From the NCBI GenBank assembly GCA_013397935.1, contig VZRN01002232.1:124001-188000 (forward strand): a stretch of 64,000 nt of DNA, in the 5' to 3' direction. The position numbers and the translations under genes were made by a program. This DNA comes from Dasyornis broadbenti (taxonomy: Eukaryota; Chordata; Aves; Passeriformes; Dasyornithidae). Below the pieces are notes generated by a model. It worked only from the letters and a program-made list of their open reading frames with translations, did not search any database and had not been told where the DNA came from. Positions within the stretch are counted from its first letter, which is position 1; every line of letters starts with the position of its first letter. Positions 41,101 through 53,275 of the stretch are shown here, one piece after another.

Positions 41101-44100
41101 TGCCTGGCTAAATTTTCTCATGCCAGGAACTGGTGTTCTGTTTTGAGATTACACCCTGAGTTAGTATCTGTGTTCTTTAGGGTTTTGATGAATTGTGTGT
41201 ATCTCCTGATTTAATGAGTTCTAATATTGTATCATACATTTCATGTAAGACCTTTCCACAGGAAAAGTTAGCAATAAAACATGTATGAAATTGTACATGG
41301 ACTTAATTAGATCTTAGCAGCATATAAATTACTGCACAGAGCTAGGCTGATGTACTTAGAAACCGTTGTCTGCCGAAACCACCCTAAATCATCTGACAGT
41401 GTTTCAGGAGTAGCATATTTTGGGGCAGAACTTCCAACCTTTGTGCAGAAAATGAAGAATTATAGGAAAGCAGATGAAGGAAAAAGGGAACAAAAATGTC
41501 ATCCATTTGCTCCATGTAAGTCCAGAAATGGGTCTCGGTGCTGCTGCAAAGCACAAACTGTGGCTGGCAGACTGTGAGTGGAACAAGCTAGTGTGCCAGC
41601 TCTGGCTTTAGGCATGGTGTTTTGTGAATTTATGCATTCAGAGACTGTCAACAACTTCAGCTTTAGGATGATGCATAGGAGCTTTTAAAATATATGTATT
41701 TTTTAATACCTCACCTTTAAAAGGAAGGACTGCATTGATTTGAGGCTGTCTTTTATTTGGGTGAGAATATATATCATGTCCAAGAGCAGTGAGTTGAGGG
41801 TTCTCAAAATAAAAGGCCTCGTGTTATTTATTCACTTCAGTGCCACAGGAGAGTATGATGCCTTATAGGTGATTAAAATGAACAGGCCACCAGAATTTTA
41901 TAACTTACACACTGCACAGCAAGTGGTAAAAAAAACAAAAAAGGCGGATAAATACAGGAAGCATCAGGGTTACAGTGGCAAGAACTCATGAAAATGCTTT
42001 CATATGCCAATAAAAGCTTTCACTTATGCCTCACATACGTTTCCTCACTGCATGTTGCCTGTGTGTCTTGCTGGTTATTTGCTTTTTGGTTTTGTTAACA
42101 TATTCTACTCATAGACTTTAGTCCTGATACTATTTCCCTTGAAGTCCTTGGAAGGAACTCCTAGTGATTTAAACAGTGTTGGATCAATCTCAGTAAGCGA
42201 AGACAGTAGGGATGTGGTAATGAAGAAGCTGACTCTTCAGATTTCTTTTATAAGGAACTATTTTGTGAGAATGAATAATGAAGTAGCCATAATTTTTGTT
42301 GTGCATGTAGTAGATGTAATATTATGTACAAAAATAATGCATTCTTCCTCATAATTATCCAAGTACAAAGTGAAAATACTTGTTGTTCTTTCCTGGTTGC
42401 TATCCCGTTCTAAGTGTGTATCATTTGTCCAGAAAAATGTTTACTTTCCACAGTGTTGGGATGATTGCTGTGAAGATACAGAATTGTTTTGGTTTTGTGG
42501 TTTTATTTTTTTTAAATTTTTCTTGATATACCTTTCTCTTTTATATGCCCACCAGGTAATAAAATTTTGGCATAAGTTATTGTCAGGTATTGTCATTATT
42601 GTCATAATTTTTTGTGGAGATATACATGAGTGTATATATATATCACTTGAAATCCGACTGATCTTGTTTCAGTGAAACTTTGTAGTAGATTCCTAAATGT
42701 TTAGTGAAGAACACTGTTATTATTAGCCTTTCCTATGTTTTTTTAATCTAGTGAGGTTTTCCTTGCCCTTGCATCATAAGAAAGTTTCCAGTCCTTATGT
42801 TTCAAATTGTTGCTTTATCATCCCTATAATATGTCTCCAGTTTTATGCCTCTTGCTTGTGTCACATCTATCTACTTTATCCTTCTGTTTCTGCCATATCT
42901 TTTTCAGTAATGTTATAATTTCTTCAGAGTTTATGATAATGTTTCTTCACTCTAAAGAGATCCCATCAGCTTGATGTGAACTTTTCTTAAAAGCTGAAAA
43001 TCCTTTAGACTAATGTGCTAGCTTTGCCAGAACATTCTCAAAAGCCCAGGGCAAACAGGATCCATGTACTTACAAGCTGTAAAATGTGGAGAGAGGAGCC
43101 ATCTTTGCCATCAGTGTCTGAGTAGCAAATGGCAGAGTCTGCCTTGGGACATGGACTTGTGTTTCAATCTGTTCATGAAGGAGAGACACAGTAGTGGAAG
43201 TGGACCTATTTGCCTTTCTGCACCTTTCTTCTGTTAGGTGTATTTGAGGGAGATCTCTCTTAATTATTCAGACTTGTAAATATGCAGACATACAACTCAG
43301 GACAGCTGCAGAAATATCTGACTCTCTTTAAAATATTTTCAAACCTTATTTGTTTCTGTCCTTTTGGCCCCATGAAGAGATCCTTCAAAAATATATCACT
43401 GCTGATTTTGTTGATGGTATATACATAAGAAGCACCAAATAATACAAAAACATTCAGTGTATCAAATAGAAACAGATGTGTTATACAATATAATGAAATT
43501 TATTCACCTGTTTATGTGAGTGCTGCACATGTTTGATGGGTATAACTATTTATTAAACAGCTTGCCCATGTGTTGCCAAATAGTGGATTAAATTCTAGGA
43601 AGTCTGTTTAAGTATCTCTATGCTCATGAATATGACATTTAGTCTATTTACACCTTTCCAACTGAGTTAAAATGTCAAAAAGATGTATTTTTGCAATATA
43701 AGTACCTCAATTCTTTTTGACATTATTTTCTGTAGCTCGTTTCATATGCATATCTTTCTTTTATATTATCATCATGATGGTATTAATTTGGATGTGCAAA
43801 TTAGCTCTTCATGATGTTGTCATGTCAGCATCTGGATTCAAGATGTGCTGTTTCATAAGCATCGCATCCTATTGCGTTTCATCAGAGTCCCCCTTTTCTA
43901 ATCTAATTATTCATAAGGAACCTTGGGGATTGTGCTAATGGGCATCTGAAGCTATAAAGAGTAATGAAAGTGGTTGTGTTACTGCTATGCAATTAAGTGT
44001 ATACAGAATACCATTCATATAATTAAATTCATGGGTTTTTTACCACTCTTTTCCTCCTTTATAGTACATCAGTTATTTCTCTGAACTTAAAATAATACCA

Positions 44101-45748
44101 GTGGACTTCAAGAGCTTTTTACGAGAATTGTAGAATTTATAGTGACTAAAGTTGATTTTTGGCTTTTATAATTAAAATCTTCAGCAAATAAGGAGACAGT
44201 TTTATGATTTTTTTTAATGTTTTTTTCATGTTTTATGTGAAAAGGTGGAGGATGTTTGTGATTGAGGCAGAATTTGAACTGCTGGGAAAGCAAGGTGGGT
44301 GTGTGGGAGTGTGTGTGTATGCGCTGTGTGTTTTCCATTTAATATCCTGTCCATTGGTTTGATTGGATACAGTACACGTTATGCTGCTGCTGGTAATGTG
44401 TATCAGCAGTCATTGCAATTTGTAAGTTCAGCCTGACCTTTGGTCCAGGTTCAGTTTTCTGTCTTTGTTCATTTGGATTAAGTGTTTTGATGAATGAAGA
44501 TAAAGTATTTAGATCAACTAGTCAATATGTTTTCTGCTGCTAATTCCATATTAATAAGTGCTGATGGTTACTATCTTTAAGGTCTACTGACAATCTGATT
44601 GAAATCAATGGCAGTTTTGCCTCATGTAGTTCAATGGGAGAAAGAATGAGTCTTTAACCAGCAGAAAATTATAAACACCAGTCTCTGTTCATGTGTCATT
44701 CACTATGAACAAGAGTTTTTATGGTGCTGTCAGGCTGGAAAAAAATCCTTTTATTTTTTGATAACAAAGCTGCATTTAGCTGAAGTAATCCCTAGGTAGC
44801 CTGTTAGAGGTGTTCCAGCTTTGTTATTCCCAAACAATAGGGAATGTGGCCTCTCACTGATTCTACTTAAGTAAGTAGTTACTGCTGCTCAAAATAGCTT
44901 GAGACTGCTGTGCAGCTGAAATTCTGCTGCAGACATCCTATATTAACCTAGTTATCTTGAATTTTCATGTGAAATTCAGACTTTATTTCAATTCTGTGGA
45001 GCACATGATATTAAATAGGTTATGCAGTTCCTTTTTCCAGAGCACCAATGACAGCCATGATGTTCTATGTCAATGAAGAGGCCCAGGCATTGTGAAAGCA
45101 TCCTCCATCCTCTTATCTTTGATTATACACAGCTGATTGGCATCTCATCCTGTTCTGAGCTGCCTTAACCATAAAAATCCCACTAGCATTTTAAAATTCC
45201 TCATCTGCCAAGTAACCTACTACGAAATGGAGAAGTAGCTTCATAAAACAACTCTTCCAGGGTATCCTCTTAGTTTCTCCCCAGGTACCCACCAGGAGAA
45301 ATGAGCTGTGGAGTTTGAATGAGAGTTTAATAGGTCCAGGTCCTGTCTGACCAAATGACACAGTGGCTGAGGGGGACTGACAGCTTCTCTCTAATCATTG
45401 CTGTACAAGCAAAAGGAAAAAGGAAAGAGGGGTAAAGAGCACAGAAAACCTGGTCTCTTGGCTAGACTTTCAGATTGGTTAGGGCTTTAAAGGTCAAATG
45501 CAACACTTTAGGTTAGTACCCCCTTAATTACCAGGAGACAACCTTCAGAGCACAGGAATGGCCTGCCTTTGCCATTACTCAGCAAGTGTCTGTGCTCTTC
45601 ATTAGCTCATGCTTTAAAATATTCTTGAAGTACGGCCGTATATTTGTAGGTCATTAATCCTTGCCAATCCTTGCCCTTACAAAGATAAATAAGTTTTGCC
45701 TCCCAGAGAATAGTTATATGCATCTTACTTTCTGTACAAAATACTTAC

Positions 45749-45938
45749 GGTGCTTGGTCATCAGCGATCTGCGAAGTCGGGTTAAGGCTGCCGGATTTTC
45801 TACCATGATTAAAGGATCCTGATGAAATGGCTGGGGACTTTTTCCGGCCATATTCTGCAGTTGGCCATTGCTCTTGAATAAAGCTCAGCATTACTTTCAC
45901 GTACCTTCTAAGAATATTCTCTGAGATAAACAACATAT
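45749..45938 (-). CDS. Candidate internal exon of an unidentified antisense gene (190 bp)
   Basis: On the - strand an acceptor with a pyrimidine-rich tract ending GATTTTCAG precedes base 45938. The donor after 45749 is GTAAGTATTT, which matches the consensus through six intronic bases. Between them one frame is open for 62 codons, entered with two bases of a split codon and left with two. The product reads MLFISENILRRYVKVMLSFI, then QEQWPTAEYGRKKS, then a Ser/Gly/Asn-rich part ending NPTSQIADDQAP. The first half looks helical and the second half disordered. Several CpGs survive in AT-rich surroundings (CCGGAA, CCGGC, TTCGCAGATCGC), which suggests constraint. I do not recognise the family. It is antisense to PPP2R2C, so it would belong to a nested or neighbouring gene. 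The alternative is a chance open frame between good splice-site matches. Confidence 0.5.
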
Positions 45939-48114
45939 CTGAAAATCAGTAAATGAGAAAAGAAAACCTTCAATCCATTCAAACAACCTTTTTTATTTGT
46001 TTGTGGGGTTTTTTCTTTTTTATTTTACTGTGGTAAATTTTATATTTTTACATTTTTGTCTGATAATTTATGTTTTTCCACACTATTTTGGTTTCCTTTG
46101 ATTATAGGCTGATATCCTTGATTCTCAACTGTAATGTATTAAATAGGGACCAGTTGAAATAGCATTTTCACTGAGTATTGGTTACTTCCTACTGTCCCTA
46201 TTACTTTTGCGTATTTGTGTTTTTCTGTGTAAATATGAAAATAATTGTTTAAAACAGTTTAGAACAGTAAAAAATCTGATTTTGTGTTCCCGTCTAGTGT
46301 GTACATATCTTTAATCATCCAAGTAATCTTGGTCAATGAACTGACTAAAAACTTTAATAATGAAAGCCTCTCCTTGAATCTGACATGTGGTTAGTCATTG
46401 CTTTGTTAGGCTTGACTTCAAATAATATTTTGTTCTATCACTTTATATACAAATTATTATCTTAATGATCCTTAAGTTTACTTCTGTGCAAATCAGATGG
46501 GGAGTGTGTTGCTGTCTGTTTTTCATTGTCAAATCAGGGTCTATCTCTCCTTTTAAAGCTAATTTCCACATACAAGTTCAAATCCCTTAGATAAAGAATA
46601 TGCTCATTTACAAAGATTATAATTGATTTTTTGGCCCTGTTTTTAATACTTTGCACTGTAAATGACATCCCAGTGGAGAATAATCATCATACAGATGTTT
46701 GAAAGCTCCTTCCTGCCGAGTATGGTAATTGAAGTCTATAAAGTGTCATCAGGCTGCACATTGTTTCTAATTAGTACAAGGCAGTTTCTCTTAGCTTTGT
46801 ATAGTTTTGCTGGCCTCTTCCCTTCATTATTTTACCAGCTGGCTAGTAAATCTTGTCAGTTACTAAAAAAAAAAATCCAGAGTTGGAAATTTTTCTGTGT
46901 GGTTCATAGTGTCCTGCATTCCTTTACCAGAAAAATACAGATTTTTGTATGGTTTGGTTCTGAATTTCTGAAGCTATCAGTATGCTTTTAGCTCCAACTG
47001 GCCAGGCACTATTCTGACATCTTTTGAAAGACTCTTTATCTCACATCATCAGGAGAAACATTAGTACAACAATAATTTTTTTTTTCTCGTAATAGGCCCT
47101 TTATGATAATGATTCTCATTTGTCTAGTTTCTGAGAAAGGAATATTTTAGTGACTGCTTGATGGTTGGATGTTTATTGCAGACAGTTTCCAGGGTATACA
47201 ATCAGCAGTGGAATGGAAGTGGGCAGATAAAAAGGTCTCTTCTATTGAAAGGAGCTCAAAATTATCTGTACAATTGCTGGAAAAAGAAGATTTGCTGCCT
47301 GTTTCAGCTTCCCTGTGTGAGTGTACTTGGGTACAGGTCAGATTCTGCAGTCCTTTTAGGGACTGTTGGATTGTGCCTTTAAAACTCATGTAGGTATTTA
47401 CTTCCCTCTGGTAGGTTAATTTAGCCTAAACTAGTATCATTGTATTTCCTTATCTCTTTCTGGAAGGATTTTTTGCCTTAAGTAATCTGGGAGTTTATAG
47501 GACTTAAGAAGAGAGATATGTATAGAAAGAAATGTATAGAATTTTCAGGCCCCGGCTGCTTTCTTCAGGCCTCCATTCTAAGCATGGAAGAAGGAATAAG
47601 AGCTAGTTTTCTTCATAGGACTCTGAGGCAGGACCTTTGTTTTTTTTTGGTTTTTTTTTTTTTTTTGTTTTTTTTTAAGGTAAAATTTATATTTTTCCTT
47701 TGCATGCAGTGAACACCTTGTCTGACTACTCAGGAAGCGCATTCAAAATTTGGCTTGATGCATTATTTAAACAATTTCCTTTTGAAGGTCACTCTAATAA
47801 TGTAAGTCTACATCTTGATTGAAGATTGAGGAGGTTCAAGAACACTCTCATGAACAGCTAACAGACAATAATTTGTCTAATATTCTAAAGCATCAGACTA
47901 AGATTTATGAGGTTGACTTGATCCTCTCTGAATGACAGCATCCTGAGGAAATAATTTTCTTTCTTCCATCTTTGTTTTTTATCTGTGAACTAAAATGATA
48001 ATGTGATACATCTCTTTCTTCATGTCTAGGTTCTTTTTTTATGTTTGAGGAAAAAAGTACATGACAGCCGTGATCTGGAGAAGACCATAGTGAAATAATC
48101 AAAATAGAATACAC
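45939..48114. other. Noncoding DNA left of the CR1 at 48 kb
   Basis: If the antisense exons are real this is part of their intron. The 109-codon + frame at 46662-46991 and the overlapping + and - frames at 47147-47393 have no recognised domain. The T-rich tract at 47.64 kb is the only notable structure. Confidence 0.55.
47639..47676 (+). repeat. T-rich tract with G interruptions
   Basis: Thirty-eight bases of T with GG and G interruptions. It lies 0.44 kb left of the CR1 copy at 48.1 kb but is separated from it by unique sequence. Confidence 0.9.
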
Positions 48115-48932
48115 TACTTAAGTTGGAAGGGTTCAGCAATGACCATGTAGTCCAGCTGCTTGGCCGATTCAGGGCTAACCAAAAGTTAGAGAGGGTTTGT
48201 TGAGGGCATTGTCTCTTGAACACTGACAGGCTTGGGACTGCTATCACCTCTCTGGGAAGCCTGTTCTGGTATTTGACCACTCTCTTGGTAAAGAAATGTT
48301 TCTTGTTGTCCAGTCTGAGCCTGCCCTGATGCAGCTTTGATCCATTCTCACGTGTCCTGTCACTGGATACCAGGGAGAAGAGATCAGAACTTCTCTCTCC
48401 ACTTTCTCTCCTCAGGAAGCTGCAGAGAGCAATGAGGTCACCCCTCAGCCTGCTCTTCTCCAAACTAGACAAGCCCAGAGTCCTCAGACACTGCTCACAG
48501 GACATTCCTCCCAGCCCTTTCACCAGCTTTGTTGCCCTCCTCTGGATGCCTTCAGAGACCTGAACACCCTTCTTGAATTGTGGATCCCAGCACGGCACGC
48601 AGCACTACAGCTGAGGCCACGCCAGCCTTGAGCACAGCAGGACAGACACCTGTTTTGCCTGGCTGGTTGTGCTGTGTTTGATGCACCCCAGGATGGGGTT
48701 TGCCCTCGGGGCTGCCACGGCCACTGCAGGCTCACAGTGAGCTGCTGCCGGCCAGCACCCCCAGACCCTTCCTGCAGGGCTGCTCTCCAGCTGCTCCTCT
48801 CTTCATTTGTACTTGTGCCTGGCGTTACTCTGTCCTTCGTGCAGAGTCTGACATTTTGACTTTGAAAATTCCATCCCATTCATCATAGCACAATGCTCCA
48901 ATCTATCTAGATCCCTCTGCAAGGCCGATTAC
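48115..48932 (-). mobile_element. CR1 LINE fragment with degraded ORF2 C-terminus
   Basis: About 0.8 kb of CR1 in - orientation. The - strand frame at 48026-48598 reads IQRRATKLVKGLGGMSCEQC, LRTLGLSSLEKSRLRGDLIA and later FFTKRVVKYQNRLPREVIAV, the standard C-terminal end of the CR1 reverse transcriptase protein. The 3' end lies near 48118, where the + strand reads AGTTGGAAGGGTTCAGCAAT. The region upstream on the - strand (to 48932) is older CR1 sequence broken by frameshifts. It is GC-rich compared with its surroundings. It lies between the two antisense candidate exons, inside their supposed intron. Confidence 0.92.
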
Positions 48933-51900
48933 AGAAATCTTCCTTACTGGTTGCAGTGGAAAGTGTACTTAGTACCTACAATCTTCTTTATATGGTATTG
49001 CTTTACAGTGGACCCTCCAGTTAGTGCAGAGCATGTGTAGAAGCAAACCGCTTTCTCCAGAGAATTAGTTGCTAATTATGCAAGTGCATTGGAAGCTTTT
49101 AAACTAAAAACACCAAGTATTTGATCTTAGGTGATATTCCTAGAAAAGCACAGTGATCTGTTGCTTTCTGAAGTAAAAAGAGGGGGGGTTTTGTTACTTT
49201 GCTGATAAATACTGCATCACTAAGTGATTACAAAGTAAAATAACGTTGTAGAGAGCCAACTTCTTCCAGGATAAGGAAATCATGCCAGGGTCTGCATCTG
49301 TCCCCTTCACTGCAGCGTGAGGCCTGATGGCAGCTGCACGCTGGTGCCGGCGTGGGGAAGACAACACCTCTCTCCACTTAACCAGTCTTTGGCAAATTTT
49401 CCAGCATTTGCTCTGTGGTTCTGACTTGGGTAGTAATACTTTTCCTTTATCACGGTCCTTTGAACAACTAACCAGTGTGTTTCTCCACTGTTTTGCCTTG
49501 GAGAAATCTGTCAACACCTTTTCTCTTCATTCTGTATTTAATGGATCTGTCAACATTGCTTAATGGAGGATGGTGAAAAGGTATGTTTTGTTGTTAGCTC
49601 TGAACACGGCAGTGTGTCCTGACAGCAGCAATGTCTCGGGCACAGCGTTGGGCTCTTGTTACATTGGCTCTGAGGCCAGTTCAGTCAGTTCAAGCTCAGA
49701 TATTCCTCTGCAGTGTTCTTCTGCAATGCATAAACACACCCTCATGCAAACAAAAATTCAGAAGCATCTCAACTACATATCCATAATTTATAAATATAGT
49801 GGGATTAAAATAGACTTGAGGCTTCAGTTGGCCTCATGTCTCAGAACTGCTGTACTGCAGCAAAGGCTGCTCTTCTTTGAGAGCACAGCAATAATTACTG
49901 TGGACTGTTTTTTTACAACCAACGATAATTGCAAGGCACAGCTTCAAGGATATTGGGGGAGGTTGGAAGCCTTGCACTTTTATCAAGGGCTTAGGTGTCT
50001 AAATGTTGTCTATGTGGGCTGCAAATTAGCAACTCTCAAGCAATATGGCTTCAGGAGGCACGGCCTTGGGGAAGGTGCCTGCAGATTTGTGAGCCACCAT
50101 CATATGCTTTGAAGCCCCCCTTACATGGGGAGCGTCCTAAGGAAATTCCTCTAGGTCTGTCTTTGTACAGGAGGCAGAAATCTGATTAGTGATGTTTCAT
50201 TTTTCCAGGTGATTTTAACTTTTCAGTTTTAGTGATAGGATGAAAAAAAATACATTTTGCATTTAACCTTTAGATAAAGAAGGACTGATTTTGCTTAGTG
50301 TTAAAACACAGGTTTGAAGCTTTGAAATCTTGATTCCATAGTTGTACACAGTGGCAATGGTCTGATTTCCCACTTGCAATATTGCATTATTAGATTGGAA
50401 AGAGCTTTTAGGGCTGCTTTACATAATGTCTGGGTTCTCTGCCTGCTGTTACATTTGGAAGTAGGAAAAAAATCAGAAACTACCTGACCAGGAAGTGGCT
50501 CCTGACGTTTTAGACATTGTCCAAATCATTTGTAATATGTGCTGCTCTAGTCCTGTTATGTAATTGATGTCCACTGGGAATATCCCAAATCAGGGATGTT
50601 TATTTCCTGAGGCTGTTAACAGTGTTTGAAGTTTCTTTATCAGACACGGACTGGGGAAAGGTGCATTGATTTTTAATGTCTTCTGCTCTTTAAGTAATTT
50701 TTTTTTAATGAGTAATTATAGAAATACGATGCATTTAAACTTGAGGGCAAATTTAACGCTCGGTTTTTCACACTCCGGCTGTCTAGAATTCAATGTTTCA
50801 GGGCAAAGAGTTTGTCTGTTTTCTGACATAATAGGATAATTTAACACGCTCTTAATTTTAAGCATGTGAGTAATCCCATCTTTCCTCGCATTTGTTCATG
50901 TTGGATACATACATGTATGTGTATATATATAGATAAAAGCTAAAGACTTTGGCCTTTTATGAACTGAATCTTATGAAATGAGCTTTTAGACCAATGTAAA
51001 GTTGTACAAGCCTTTTTTAAAAATACCATTTTCACACACGTATCAAACCTTAAAGCAGTAGTGTGATAAATCTGATCAAGGTATCCTGTTCATTGTAGAC
51101 AAGCTTGGGAGCAGTCTTTGTTGTTCCATCAGTAACAGCAACCCATATTAACATCAAAAAATCTGATTTTTATCCTCTTGGGATCATTGTGTAAACTTGC
51201 TGAAGAGATCTTGATGCAATAAAGAGCTACTTGCATGATCTTTGAGCTTGGATTTAGTTTACATAAACTGACCACACTACCTGAATAATTCTGAGAGGTC
51301 ACAAACACTGATTTCAAGGGATGTTTAGAATGGAGCTAATACATTATGATGTGCGTGATCTTCATCAAAGAAATATTAGGCATTCCCAGAAGTCCCAGAC
51401 TTATATGATCTTGTGACAGACCCAGAGGCAAATTCAGAGTTGTCAGCTGAATTGCCTTTGGAGCCTGCCAAGCAAACAGATGCTAATGTTAGATGAGTAT
51501 CTACATGGCTTGGCATGGAGCTCCCATGACAGGCAGCAAGCCCTGTGTGTGACCTTAGCTTGCTGGTCCACTGCTGGGAATCACAGAGGGGATGTCTAGT
51601 GATGTGTAAGTTAGAGCTGTGTGTTGCTCACCGTATTCGGGTATAGTTTATTTGGATCCTGTAGTCAAAGTCTCTGATGAGAAGATTTAAACACTGCCAT
51701 CTACCCTCTTGAGTTACAGCTGAGAAAAGTAAACACAGTTTGTTTTCCTTGTGCTAGTTCTAGAGGCTCCAGAATCCCTTGTGTGCTGGGAAACCCCAGC
51801 CTCTGCCAGTTGCAGTAGGAAACCCTAATGTAATCTGGCATAGCAGAGTGGGCATGTTACTGCCTGTGTGCCACACTGATTCCTGTGAGCTGCAGTCACT

Positions 51901-53085
51901 TAACATCTGCCTGGGCAAACTGGATGTTTGGGAGCACAGGGATCAGCTGGCACAGAGAGGCCAGTGCCCATGTGTCATTCTGCTGCTTCTAAACCATGGT
52001 GGCTGTGTGTGTGCTGCCTGTTGAGGAGTGGCCCTGCCTTGTAGCCTCTGAGCCATGCCAGAGTGGTGTTTGGGGGAGAGCAATTTATCACAGCCAAGAG
52101 CCTCTCAAGGTCCTCTCTTTAGCAATTTAACAGTGTGAATCATAGCACTGAAAAGCCTGAGAACATCCTGGAGCTCTTCATTTGCAAGTGCAGATAGGGC
52201 TGTAGTGTCTCTGCCTGCCTTGTCATCACTCTGTGCTTAAAGACTCTGGCTCTAGTCCAGCTTCTAGCTCCAGCCCTTCATGATCTTTAAGAGTGTATTT
52301 CCCTTGCTTCACTCAAAAGCCTGCTCACTGGGCTTTTTCTCCCTGGGTGCATGCTGTTGTGAGGCTTTGTTTGGAGGGACTCCATCAGTATATTCATTTA
52401 GCAAGATGCATACATATTTGAGCTGAATATAGGAACATTTAAGTCTCTAGACAAGTGATTAAGAGCTTTATTAAATAGAAATATTTTGCTAAGCCACAGC
52501 ATGGATTATCTGTCCCTTAGTATGTGTATAATCAAAACTGCTTCTCTGATCTTGGATAAAAACTCTGGAGGATCTGTTTCATTTTCTTCCTTTGTGTAAA
52601 ATGGGAATGCTGACATTTCTTTGCTGACTTCCTTGGGTTGCTGTGGAGTTTAATGCCCAGAAACTGCTTTGAACATGAGAACTGCTGTGACAGAATTACT
52701 GAGAGCTTTGCTTCTGGAATTTAATTGCTCAGTTAAGGAAGGGAGGGGGGAAAATAAGTTCAGAACCAGCTGGCAGTGAAATTCTATTGAAGATTGTATG
52801 TAATATATGGAAATAACATTCATATTGAATCTGGTTATTCAAGATTGTGTTTTAATTTTGGATAATTTTTCATTAGTCTTTGATATATTTTGAATTAATG
52901 ATTTTCCTTTAAAATTCTAAATATGGGTGGGATTTTTTTTTTGTCCTTGTTTTATAATAGGCTTTCAACAAAACTTGATGTTTTCTTATTGTAGATTATT
53001 TCAATTATTATGCCCAAGTATAGTCACTTCTGACAATGAAATTAATGTATATTAATAATTTGTGTGCTTTCCATATTTGGCTTAC
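48933..53085. other. Noncoding DNA between CR1 and the upstream antisense candidate
   Basis: It contains the longest uninterrupted frame in the window apart from CR1, 180 codons at 49570-50112 (+). The frame shows no known domain, runs into no good splice site, and its amino-acid mix looks random. A rough estimate for AT-rich DNA of this size gives a few tenths of such a frame by chance. No transposon was recognised. Confidence 0.5.
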
Positions 53086-53275
53086 ATTTGCTCCAAAATG
53101 AAGGGCGAGGTTCAAGGTCTTTCTGTGCTCTCAATAAAACCCGGTTGCCTAGCATTTTTAACACTTTGGCAGCACCATTTCTAATCTGTCTGTAGCTGGC
53201 AGCCAGGCTGTGCAGCTCCTCAGTGGGAAGAAACATGGAGCTGAGCAGCAGCTCCCAGCTCAAGCAGGCTTCCTT
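53086..53275 (-). CDS. Candidate exon upstream of the 45.75-kb antisense exon
   Basis: The - strand frame is open from before 53390 down to 53042. A donor AAAT|GTAAGCC lies after base 53086 and leaves one base (T) of a codon. The 45.75-kb candidate starts with AT, so splicing gives TAT (Tyr) and keeps both frames open across FWSK-Y-MLFISENILRRYVKVM. The encoded segment includes EACLSWELLLSSMFLPTEEL, then HSLAASYRQIRNGAAKVLKM, then LGNRVLLRAQKDLEPRPSFW. It is more GC-rich than its surroundings. The 5' border is uncertain: I placed it after CCCACAG (190 bp), but a TTTCCAG at 53302 is also possible and both tracts are weak. No known family was recognised. The evidence is frame, donor and phase match only. 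Confidence 0.35.

Larger units (their letters stand above)
31453..45748. other. Noncoding DNA, 14 kb, with one weak antisense exon candidate
   Basis: Mostly AT-rich unique sequence. Apart from the weak - strand exon candidate at 38078-38181 and the small tandem at 32.65 kb, no gene, RNA or transposon was recognised. The frames at 34557-34904 and 37170-37523 (about 115 codons each) overlap frames on the other strand and lack recognisable domains. Confidence 0.5.

Noticed and set aside
48026..48598. A 190-codon - strand open frame that looks like a gene
   Set aside because: Its sequence is the C-terminal end of the CR1 reverse transcriptase protein (SSLEKSRLRGDLIA, NRLPREVIAV); it is transposon remnant running into unrelated sequence.
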